This document shows, in pieces, positions 43,101-55,153 of a DNA stretch of 64,000 nucleotides; the stretch's first letter is position 1; each line of letters begins with the position of its first letter. Under the pieces are notes generated by a model. The model worked only from the letters and a program-made list of their open reading frames with translations. It had not been told where the DNA came from and did not search any database. Location: contig NC_051079.1 in the NCBI RefSeq assembly GCF_004664715.2, positions 54,750,503 to 54,814,502 on the forward strand, read 5' to 3'. The DNA is from Peromyscus leucopus (taxonomy: Eukaryota > Chordata > Mammalia > Rodentia > Cricetidae). Position numbers and translations under genes: made by a program.

Positions 43101-44959
43101 CTGTTGCCTGTGTATCATGTAGCAGCTCCTTCTCCAGCACCATGTCTGCCTGATGATAATGGACTAAACCTCTGAACATGTAAATTTTTTTTATAAGAAT
43201 TGCCGCTGTCATGTGGGGCAGTGGTGGTGCACGCAGGTGGATCTCTGTGAGTTTGAGGTCAGCCTGATCTACAGAGCAAGTTCCAAGACAGCCAGAGCTG
43301 TTACATAGAAAAACCCTGTCTCAAAAAAAAAAAAAAAATCAATAAAATAAGAGTTGCTGTGGTCCTGGTGTCTCTGTCACAGCAATAGAAACCCTAACTA
43401 AGACGGACACCATGGCCAAGGCAACTCTTCTGAAAGAAAGCATTTCACTGGCAGCTTGCTTACAGGTTCAGAGGCTTAGTCCATTATCATGGTGTAAGCA
43501 TGGCAGCATGCGTGGCCCTGGAGCAGTAGTTGAGAGCTACATCCTGATCCAGAGGCAGAGAGAGAGACAGAGAGACAGCCTGGCAGGGCTTTTCAAAACC
43601 CACCTACTCCAACAAGGCCACGCCTCCTAATCCCTGGAATCCTTTCAAACATTTCTACTCCTTGGTGACCAAGCATTCAAGTGTAGCAGCCTATGGGGCC
43701 ATTCTCATTCAAACCACCACAAACCGAAAGCCTCACAGAAGGATGCCACCCTTAGAGCGGGAGCACGGGAAGGAGGCCGATGGACATGAGAGACAGGGCC
43801 CTACAGGCCTTTGCGAAGTGCAGTTAGTGTATGGCCCGGAGAGGGGCCCTGCTTGTGGGACCCCCGGGAGTCGAGGTTCTCTTCTTATGACTGCCCTTGC
43901 TGTCTTTAGCGAGGGTCACAAAAACTCCTGAAAGGGAGAAACACACTGAAGGGAGGCACAGTGTCTTTTTGAGGCTATGGCTCTGAAGGTGCAGGGGCGT
44001 CTCCATCCACACCCTCTACGCAGAGCTTACCAAGTCAGCAGCACAAGAGGGAAGTCAGGGGAATCTTTGAAGGCAGCTCTTCCTGAAACATGGGGGTCTG
44101 TTCCTAAGAGAAAAAGAGGAGATAGAAGTCGAGGCCAAGTCCAGAAAGCTGCCACACTCCTCCCTCGGGACCTTGGGCATCCAGGGTAGTGAGAGCCGTC
44201 TGCACTTTGTGGGGAGATGCGTGGCTAAGGAGGTACAGCTGGCTGGTTATGGTGGGGGCGGGTACCTAAGGCAGACCGAGTTTGGCTCTGAAAGCAGGAC
44301 AGTAGACGAGGCCATGTTTTAGGAAGGCCCAGAGCATAGCCGGCCCCAGGCACATTGGAACCTTTATTAGCACAACCAGAGAAAGAGCCAAGAGGACAGA
44401 TGCTGGGGTGGCCAGTGTTTGCACAGACATCAGTGGTTCTGTTGGAAGGAACGTGGTAGGAACCTCTCCAGGAGTCCATGTGCCTTTCTTCCATTCCCAC
44501 GGCTCCATACTGGAGGGGAAAACAAGCAGCTAGATAAACATGTCAGGGAACCTCTGCTGTCATGGAGCTCATGTTGCAAAGAGAAGAACGTAGCAAACTC
44601 TACCTACGAGAGACAGCCACAGGTGGGGAGGAGGGCCAGCTAGAGGACCGGACTGTAAAGGCCCTGGGTAGGAGCATTGTGCTACGATCAGCAGGGAGAC
44701 AGATGGAGGAGAGCAACTTGGTATGGTAGCCTGTGGAAGGTGAGGTGACAGGCTGGCCAGGGTCTGGCCGTGTAGCATTTGAGGGCCCTCTGGCAGCAGT
44801 GGGAAGCCACTGGGGAGTTTTCAGATCTTTGTCTTAAATCCTCCATCCAGCTTCTACATGGAGGCCACATGGGCGTGTAATTGGGCTGACTGGTCTCATG
44901 GCTGCTTCCTCTTTAAGCAGGTCCCAGGAGGCACTGGTTCAAAATGGACATATCTTTTT

Positions 44960-45008
<49 letters not shown>

Positions 45009-46680
45009 ACTGCCCAGGGAGACTGTCCCAACCTCCTGGTGATCCTCCTTGCTCCGAGGTATGAAAACTGCCCCCACTCCTTACCATGATGGATCTTTCC
45101 AGAACTGTTGATCTCAGACCCCAACCCTGACCAAGCAACCAACAAGATCCCAGAAGCTCTGGTGCTGTGTGGCCTGTTAGATTCTTGAGAGGGTCTCTCT
45201 CCCCTGATTTTACTTTCTCCTGTCTCCCCCCACCACAGCAGACACATTACCCAGATACCTTTGCTGCACCCACACACTGAACCTCCCTCCCTGTGTAAAG
45301 TATACACACAGTGCCGAGTGGCCTGCCTGGACTGGCCCAGAGTTTGGGATTCCTGGACAATGTCAGGTTCTGTGTGAGCTAGACATGGAAGAGGGTTGAA
45401 TTTATGAGTACCCGGGGAGGAGATTGGTTTGGCGAGAGATGCTGTGTGTAAATTGGTGTTGTAAGTGAATTAGCCTGGTGGTAATAGGCAGGATATTGCA
45501 AATTCGAAACAGGAAGCCCTGCATGCAGGATGTGAACGGTGGGAGCTGACATTAATGGACTTCAAATCTTTCATCATGCATATCTGTTATTTTTGCAGCC
45601 CAGATTAAAAAACAGCATCACTAAATAAAAAGCTGATTGACAGTAGCAGCAGGAAGTATAGTATAGGCAGGACAAAGAGAGAGAGACTAAGAAAAAGTGA
45701 GAGTGCTAGAGACAAGAGAAGCAAGATGTAAAGTACTGTAACATGAGCACGTGCAATATAGATTTATAGAAATGGTTAGTTAATGTAAATCTAGCTAGCA
45801 AGAAGCTGAGCCATTAGCAAACATTTAATTAATATAAGCTTCTGTGTGTTTATTTGGTCGAGTGCTTTGTGCTGGCGGACTGGAGAAAGTTCCAGCTACA
45901 GCAGTGCTAAGCTTTCAGAGCACAGTCAATTTCATCAGGTACCCCAAGTTGTCATGGAGTTGTAGCTTTTGTTTGTCTTCTGTTTTGTATTGCTTTGGTC
46001 TGATTTTTCTTTGCTTTATTTTCATTCTGGACATATGTTTATTTTTGCAACTATATGATAGAAGTTTTTATGTTTTTATTGCATATGAGCTCATGTTAAG
46101 AGCTTACCTTGAGTCTCAGATGAGATATGGACTTTGATTTTAATTAATTGTTAACAGCATCACCTCGGTAGGCTCATTATGGGATGGGTCAATTATGGGA
46201 AGGACAGTGAGGCAGAGAATAGGGACCGCTGGATGTCATGTTTCTGTTGGTTCTTTAAAATTCCATTTGTGGGCCAGATAGATGAGTCAGCGGGTAAAGG
46301 TACCTGCCACCAAGCCTGAGGACCTGAGTTTGATATCTGGGCCATGCCAGCTCCTGTAGATTTTCCTCTGACCTCCCTACGTACACTGTGGCTCATGCCC
46401 ACACAGATGGCCAGACACACACAAAACGCCGAAGGGAAATGTAATTTAAAAGATTCTATTTACGACCCTCCTCCCCACGGAAGACCTCTCCACCTTGGCA
46501 TCATTAGTACATAGTAGTATGGGCTCCACGTTGGCATCATTAGTACATAGTGTGGGCCAGGTAGTGCTTGTCAGATGCTACAGGCTAAGTGTCACATTGG
46601 GCACAGGGTGTCAAGTCTGAGTAGACAATCTGAGTAGTACTTTTTTTTTATTAATTTATTATATATGTGGGGGGGGAAGG

Positions 46681-46720
<40 letters not shown>

Positions 46721-48781
46721 TCATTCCATGATGCACATGTGGAGACCAATGGACAGCTTGGTGCCTGACTTCCCTCCTTCCACCTTTACAAAGATCCTGA
46801 AGATTGGACTCAAGTCATCAGGCCTGCATGGCAAGCACATTACCCCTTGAGCCAACTTGCCAGTCCTTGATGACACTTTCAAGAGAAATAAGTGGTTCGG
46901 GAAGGTAGCTAGTTGTGGAGAGAATAGGTCAGATTTCTTTGGGTTTCCTGATTTCACCACTTTTAGACAGACTTGGAGAAAACAGCCCCAGCTAGAACTG
47001 GAGGTGGCATTTTCTTCCACAAGCTGGAACTGATCCTCCTGAAGCATTCCGCGATGGACCGACTGCTCTGATTTCCTGTTTGGGTCTCTAGGGGTTCCTG
47101 GGACGACCCCAGGCCAGCAGAAATGGCCTTATAGTGGGTTCAATCCAGATGTGCTGGCGGCTTGCCCAGCTGTGGAGCCTGCGTCTGTGGTCCCTTAGCA
47201 GCCTCCAGTATCTTTGACGTGCCCCTAGGGGCGGCTGGTACTGTTCTGCACACAGCGGCAAGAGCCGTCCTTGGTTCCTGTGATACAGATCGGCTCTCGT
47301 GGGGATGTTTGTAGCCTGCCTTCACAGGCACGCCACATGTTCGTGTGATTCATAGAGTGAATCAGAGAAAGTTTTTACACACACATCTTGCAAATTTGAA
47401 ATGTAGAATTGCAGGTCTGTCTTGGGAACAGAGTAAGGGCCCGTGGTTAAGGTTCCTCGAGGCCCTGGGAGCCAGGCGTGATATATTGAGTCAAGTGACG
47501 GGAGAGGGCAGCTGCAGGCCCTGGCCATAGCCAGCCAGTCCCCAAAGAGCAGAGGGCTGGGTGGGGGCTGGGGAGGAGGAGGCCCACGGTCCTCACTGCC
47601 TCCTGTGCTCTTCTTTCAGATCATCAGAAAAGCCCTCACTGAGGAAAAGCAGGTCTCGACAAAAACCTCCGCGGCAGACCTTGTGACGGAGACAGATCAC
47701 CGTGTAGAAGACTTAATAGTTTCCGAGTTGCGAAAGCGGTTTCCTTCACACAGGTAAGGGCTCTCTTCAGGAGGTACGGACGCCCCAGTTACTCTACCAT
47801 GGTCCAGCTGAGAGGGGCTGCCGCTTGTCACCGAGGGGCACATGGGAAACCCCAAGTTGCCAAGTCCAGGCCCTGATCCCTCATTTTTAGGGAAGAAAAC
47901 TGATTGCTTCTGTTCTCTTTACGGTTTTCTTGACAACAATCCAGTCCTTATGGCTCCTTAGGAATATGGAAGAGCCTCTGCTTTTTTACATGTACATTAA
48001 AAATAATTTATTAGACTATTTTGTAGGTTTCCTTTCCAGGAATACTTAACATGTACAATCAATAAGTATGAGACTTTTGAACTAGTCATTTATTTTACAT
48101 TGTACTTTATCTGTTGGCTCTAAAATATATTATAGTTCCTTTTCCAGACATAAGAGAACTTTTGGATTTTGAGTTTTTGGTTTTTGGTTGGTTTGTGTTA
48201 GTTTTTCATTAGCATATCTATAGCAGTGGGTTTCATTATATCATATTTATACATGTTTGTAATATATTTTGATCATATTCACTCCTCATTACCCTCTCTT
48301 ACCCCCTTCCACCTCCTGGTGCTTCTCTTCCAGCTAGTGTCCTGGCCCTCCTCCTTGCATGTCTGTCTGTCTGTCCATCCCCCCTTCCCTCTCTCTCTGA
48401 ACCAGTGAGTTTTACCAGACAGTTATTATAGAGTGAGGGGCTGTGGACCAGAGCCTGGGCAACTCTCCAGTGGTTACATCTGATGACAATGCCTCTCCTT
48501 CCTTAGCAACCATTAACTACCCATAGATCTTCAGGAAGGGGCTGGGTCTCAGGAGCTCCTCCCCATTCTGATCTATGGACTTAAACATCAGTGTTTAAAA
48601 GGCAATTCGACAGGCACAGCGTGTCCGTTTAGCAAAACAAAAGTAACTTCTCTGCTAGGATCTATGCCGTCCCCAGCCTCAATCAATTCCATGATACTGT
48701 ACACAGTACCCTTCCTTCCTATAAAATGGGCCTCAAATCCAGTCAGAAAGTGGGCAGGCATGCTTTGCCTGGCACTTGATA

Positions 48782-48822
<41 letters not shown>

Positions 48823-51800
48823 GCACACACACGCACACGCACGCACACACGCGCACACAGTGTCCACATACAACCATCAACAGTGTGATAGCCAGTACTG
48901 TTTGGGGGCCTTCAGGGACCTCCCTGGCTAACAACACCTGGAAAAGAGGTAGCCCACCCTGGCACTGGGTTTTCACTTAATAAACTTAGAGCTTTGGGGA
49001 AAACTTTATCTCAAACTTAATTTTTTTTTTTTTTTTTAGTTTTTTTTTAGAACTTTGTGCGAGTATATATGTGTATGTATGTTGGAGGTTCTAGTTCCAA
49101 CCATACATGCTCAGAAACACTCCCTGACTCTGACTCCAGCGGGTTCTGTAAAAGTATGTCCTACTTCTGGAACTCAGACAGTGGTGACTCCCTGGCCACC
49201 CAGGGACGTCTCTTTAGGGCACAGGGTAAAATGTCAGCTGTGTAAGACTCTGTCTGCTGCCAGCGTTCGGTAGCACAGACACCCCTTGCTGGGGACAATG
49301 TCCATGGTGAGACCCAGGCCTTCACAAGGATGCCCTCCAAAGGCCGGAGTTCTTCATCTTCTTGGGCCATCCTCTTTTCCTTAGAATAGTTAAAGTATTT
49401 ACTCAGCATTTGCACATAGCTCTAGCAGAGCCATGGGCTCTAGAGTAAGAAGACTATAGAACAGCCCCTTCCTGGCCCCTGGTTTCTGCAGGAAGGATCT
49501 TCAGGGCCTCCCTTTTCTTTCTCCTGTGACATCTCATAAAGATGCTGAACTTGTAAAATGGGATCTGCTGCGGGCCGCAGGAAGATATCATAAGAACTCA
49601 GCTGGTTATGGCAAAGTCACTACCTGGAGGGATCAGGGAATTCCTCCAGAGGAAGCCAAATCCCAAGGAGTTTTTGGTGTTATTTGGCTTGTTACATATC
49701 AGCTGTATTCTGTTATGAAAATCATGTGTGACTTCATAGTTTTCCCAATTGACTTTTTCCTAAGAAGAGCTAACAGTGTGGACTGATAACTCTCTGGACA
49801 TACGCATTCCAGGTATTTGGAGAACAGCCTCAGGAAAGCTTTCTCTGGAATCAGATGTCTCCCTTAGCCACTTTCAAGGACTAGCAGTGATATGCTAACC
49901 GGTCATTAGCACTCAATTGACCTTCTCTTTTACCACTCCCATTTTGGGTTGTTAAAGAAAGCCTGGTGGGGGCTGGAGAGATGGCTCAGAGGTTAAGAGC
50001 ACTGACTGCTCTTCCAGAGGTCCTGAGTTCAATTCCCAGCACCCATGTGGTGGCTCACAACCATCTGTAATGAGATCTGCACCTCTTCTGTGTACATAAT
50101 AAATAAATAAATCTTTAAAAAAAAAAAAAAGAAAGAAAGCCTGGTGGTCACTGCCGGAGGAAAATTCTTACCTGCCTCTATGACCCTGTAGAATTCAAGC
50201 CTGGTGACCTTGCTCAACCAGGGGCTTGATATAACTGGATTCTGGGGAGAACAGAGAAGAGAAGAGAATGGAAAAACTAGATGGGTAAGAACTTGAGAGG
50301 AACAAACTGAGATGGGGAAGAACTAGATTGAAGGGCTAGAAGAGAGTACTAGAGGAACGAGATGGAAGATGAGGAAGAGTCAGATGGGAAAGTCCTAGCT
50401 GGGTAAGAACAAGGTGAAAAGGACCTAGATGAGGCAGAATTAAGACGAGAGAGTTAAGATAAGTTAGATAAGTTAAGATAAGTTAGAGGGAGCAGTAGAT
50501 AAACAGAGAGAAATCAGGCAAGAAAGGAGCTAGGCACGAGAACAGAACTGAAGCTGTGTATAAAGGATGTTATGCCAGAGGAATTAAAGCAAGTGGACTA
50601 TAGAGCTCGGTGTGCTGAGATTCTATTTCCCGAAAATAGTCCTCGCCATTAATAGTTCTCTCTCCTGAGTCCCTGGGATGTATAATATTAAGGCTGCTCC
50701 TGCTACTATTATACAAGAGGGATCGTGGCTCCTGGAGTTCTGGGTGTTGATTATTCAGGTCTGGCTGTGTATCTGTGCAGCCATGGGTGACAAAAATACA
50801 TATGGTAGCCTCCTCGGAGTCTGTTTGGGACATGATAGGCGTCACCCGTTTTCCCCCTGTGGATAAATGAATGAATTAAAGAACAAGTTTTGGTTCAAAT
50901 ACATACATTCTTTCACTGATTTTTAGTGTTCTCTTTGGGGAGGTGCATCACATTGAGCCCATGGCCTGAGCATGCTACACAAGTTTCCAGCCACTGAGCT
51001 AAACCCCCAGGCCCCAGTTTGAGCTTCTTAAAGTCTACTTGTAATTCAAGAACGTGAAAAGAATTTATCACTAGTTTGCTTTACTTCCTGAGAAGAAAAA
51101 GTGCTACAACAATCAATCAGCTGTGAAGAGACACCGTGACCACTGGCAACTCTTATAAAAGAAAACATTTAATTGGGGCTGGCTTACCGTTTCAGGGGTT
51201 TAGTCCATCATTCTGGCAGGGAGCGTGGCAACATGTTGTCAGCAAAGTGCTGGAGAAGGAGCTGAGAGTTCTACATAGGGATCCGTAGGCAACAGGAAGA
51301 GAGACACTAGGCCTGGCTTGAGCTTTTGAAACCCCAAAGCCTACCCCAGTGACACACTTCCTCCAGCAAGGCCACACCCACTCCAGCAAGGCCACACCCA
51401 CTAATCCTTCTAAGTAGTGCCACTCCCTGATGACTAAGCATGGCCCATAGGGACCATTCTCATTCAGACCACCACAGAGTTTATTGGCTCCAGAGCTTCT
51501 CTGGTGGAGTTCATAGGATCTTTTCTGCATAGAATCACATCATCTACAGATAGAGCTACCTTGATTTTTTTCATTCCCGTTTTTTAACCTTTGTATCTTT
51601 CTCTTGTCTTACTGCTCGACCTATGACTGAACACTTCATCGAGTAAGAATGGAGAGAGCGGTGGCTCCTTCCTTGACGTGTTCCAGGATTTAGAGGAAAA
51701 GCTCAGTTTTCAGTATTGAGCGTAACTCTGCATATAGGTTTGTCATGCATACTTTTCGTTTTTGAGGTTTATGTCATCCATTCCTAGTTTCTTCAGGACT

Positions 51801-54800
51801 TTATCGTGAACTTTGTCAAATGTCTTTTTTGTATCTACCAAGCTGGTTTCCCTCCCTAAGTCTGTCTGTATGATGTCTTCTATCCTGAAGTCTGGTCATA
51901 TGGAGTCTTACATGACTTGCAGTGTTGAACCAGCTTTGTGTCCTAAGAAGAAGGCAGCTGAGCTGTGATGTAGAATCTTCTTAGTGTGTTCTTGACTCAT
52001 TTGCAAGTACTTTGTGGTGTGTTTTTGCATCTCGTTGTCCTTGTTTTTTCTGTCTTTATCCAGTTTGGGTATTATTTAGATAAAACTGTTGAATTGTTTA
52101 GGCAATACTGACTTGGTAGATTGGTGCTGTTCTCTCCCTGCTTATAGAACAGTTGAGAAGTGTCGTCATTAGCTCTTCCTTAAAGGTGTAGTACAGTCAG
52201 TCGGATCCATTGCTTGGATGTCAAGAAAGTCTCAGTGTAGTGGGCTGGAACTCATGTAACAGCTGTCGAACTCACAGATCGCTGCTCTGCTGAGTGCTGG
52301 ATTAAAGCGTGCGACTTTTATTTGTGGGAGACTTTAAGTTTCTGCTTCAGTTCCATTGCTTGTGATGGCCTGTGCACCTTGTTTGTGTCTTCTGGTTTTA
52401 ATTTCGGTGGATTTATACTTAGAAATGTGTGCGTTTCTTTTAGATCTAAGCTGGAGTGTTCTGTGATCTGGATTTCACTGGAGTCTGTTCAACAGCTCCT
52501 TTTTCATCATCTCTAATTTTATTAATTTGCATTTCCTGTGTGTTCGGATAGGGACGTGTCAGTTTGTTAATGTCTTAAAGGAATGAGCTGTTTGTTTGAT
52601 TCCGTGTTTTGGTCTCTTCATCTCTCATTCATGGTGGTGACCTGTCCCTGATACAAACCCTGTAGTCATCCGTAGCCTCTTGAGTGACGCATCCAAGATA
52701 GTGAGGTTCTCTCGAGCTGGAGGAGAGGACGGTGGCTTGGACAGCTGCTCAGTGTCCCTACTGCCTTCTGCCCCCTCGAGGTCATTGTAACCTGGTGCCC
52801 TGTGGTGTACCCAGCACACAGCAATAGCTGCTGAATGCATCAGTCAACCAGAACATAAGCAGGGTCCTTGACAGAGGAAAAGCACATTCCCGCCACCAAA
52901 GCTGGACATTGGTGCCCAGTCATCTTCCCAGTGTGCTTTCCCCTGGACTCCCCTCTGAGCCAGCTGGTGGACACGGGGCTGCAGGTCGGGGAGACAGGAC
53001 CAAAGAGCATCAGTCAGCTCCTTTGTGGGCTGAAGAGACAGTCCTGGAAAAGAAGAAAGTCTCAGAAGCAGACGGCTGTCAGAATGATAATGGAGAGCTG
53101 GTTACAGCTCTGGACTCAGGCATGTCTTTTTACCACTTGTGACTACCTGGTGCTGGTGCTGCATTCATAGGCTTGGGCACCTGTTCCTTGGATGTGTTTT
53201 TAAGAGTATGCTATGTTTTCTGGGGACTGGAGAGATGGCCCAATGGTTAAGAGCACTGACTGCTCTTCCAGGGAGCCCAGGTTCAATTCTCAGAACCCTC
53301 ATGGAGCTCACAACTGTCTGTAACTCCAGTTCCAGGGGATCCAATACCTTCACACAGACATACATGCAGGCAAAATACCAATGCACATAAAATAAAATTT
53401 AAAAAAAAAAAAAACCAACAAATTTTATATATATACATAAAGAATACAGGATGTTTTCTTTAGAAACGTAACTCTAAGACACTTTAGATAAAGTCAGGTA
53501 ACTACAGAGGACAGTTCCAAAAATGATGTGACTCCTTAATTCTTTGACCAAGAAAAGTGGCAGAGAGAATGCCACATTCAATGTCACCTCAGTGGGCCGG
53601 TTCTGTCCAAGCCCATGTGTGGGTAGAAAAGAAGGCGTAGCTGCTTCCCTGCCTTTGGCCCAAGCAGCTAGGGCTTGCTGGCCCCCATTTCTTTTAAAGT
53701 CTGGCATTCCCTTCCGCACAGGTTCAGCTTGAGATGTTGATTCTGGCTCCTAGTAGGACAGAGAGCACACTTGTGGCTGGGCAGTGGTGGCCCACACCTT
53801 TAAACCCAGCACTCGGGAGGCAAAGGCAGGCGATCTCTGTGAGTTCGAGGCCAGCCCGGTCTACAGAGCAGATGCTAGGACTGTGTTACACAGAGAAACC
53901 CTGTCTGGAAAAGCCGCAAAAAAAGAAAAAAGAAAAGAGAAGGAGCACACTTGTGAGGGTAGTTACGGGAGCCTTATTTACAGAGGGCCGTGTTACAAAG
54001 GGGCCATCCCAGAACCCCCTGCCAAGAACCTCTCAGCTGAAGGAAGACAAGCCAGTGTGGCCCTGAAGGAGCATGTCAAAGAGGCCACCACGAGGACAGG
54101 AACCTGCTTCAAGCCTCAGGACAGGAAGGACATGAAGCATCCTGATAACCACACTGCTCCCTACTTTGTCCCTTATTTTCTCCCAAAGGGAGGCAGAGAC
54201 CAGGGAGGGAAGGGTAGAGGGTCACCTGTGGTGACGGGAAATGTAGGCGACAGTTACTCTTCCATGGCCCGGGTTCTGCTCTGTCCGCCAGCATGACCTC
54301 TCTAGGCCACTGCTGCAGAATTGGGAACCAAGTTTTGCTTGCCAATCTGCGCTCTTTCAGGTGCTCTGTTCTCCTCCATCTCTGCCCGGCCTGCTCTGCT
54401 TCCCTGTGTGCCTCCAAAGCTGTCACAGAGAAAGTCACTCTGGTTTGGGGGGGGGAGGCAGAGGGGGGTGTTTTGGGACTGGGACTGGAACCCAGAGCCT
54501 TGTGCCTGCTACAGGCACACTCTTGCTGAATGTTGGACATTGACTCAGGCTGAGCCCCCTGCCCCAGCAGGTTCATAGCAGAAGAGGCCACAGCCTCAGG
54601 GGCCAAGTGTGTGCTCACCCACAGCCCAACCTGGATCATCGACCCCATCGACGGCACCTGCAACTTCGTCCACAGGTAAGGAGGGGCTGGGCACTTGCCA
54701 GCTCGGGGCTCCATGGGCCTCTCAGTTTCCTTTTCAATAACCTAAGTTCTGAAGACATATATGTATAGTAGGTGTCTGGTCTTGTGAAAGAGAATCAAAT

Positions 54801-55102
54801 CTTGACATTTTAAAAAGGTTTTCTACTAGGCGATGGTGGCACACACCTTTGATCCCAGCATTCAGGGAGGCAGAGGCAGGTGGATCTCTGAGTTCAGGAC
54901 CAACCTGGTCTTACAGTGTAAGTTCCAGAACAGACAGGGCTGCACATAAATACCCTGTTTTGGTGGTGGTGATAGAGGTTCCATTTGTGACTCTAAAGAA
55001 TACAGAAGAAATTTTCCTTTTAAAAATATTTTTTGCCAAGCATGTAAATAGGTACATCTCTGTGAGTTCTGGTCCAGCCAGGGCCATATAGTAAGACCCT
55101 AT

Positions 55103-55153
<51 letters not shown>

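Noticed and set aside
54109..54714. 201-codon antisense open frame overlapping IMPA2 exon 3
   Set aside because: It is the complement of exon 3 and flanking GC-rich intron. No recognisable protein.
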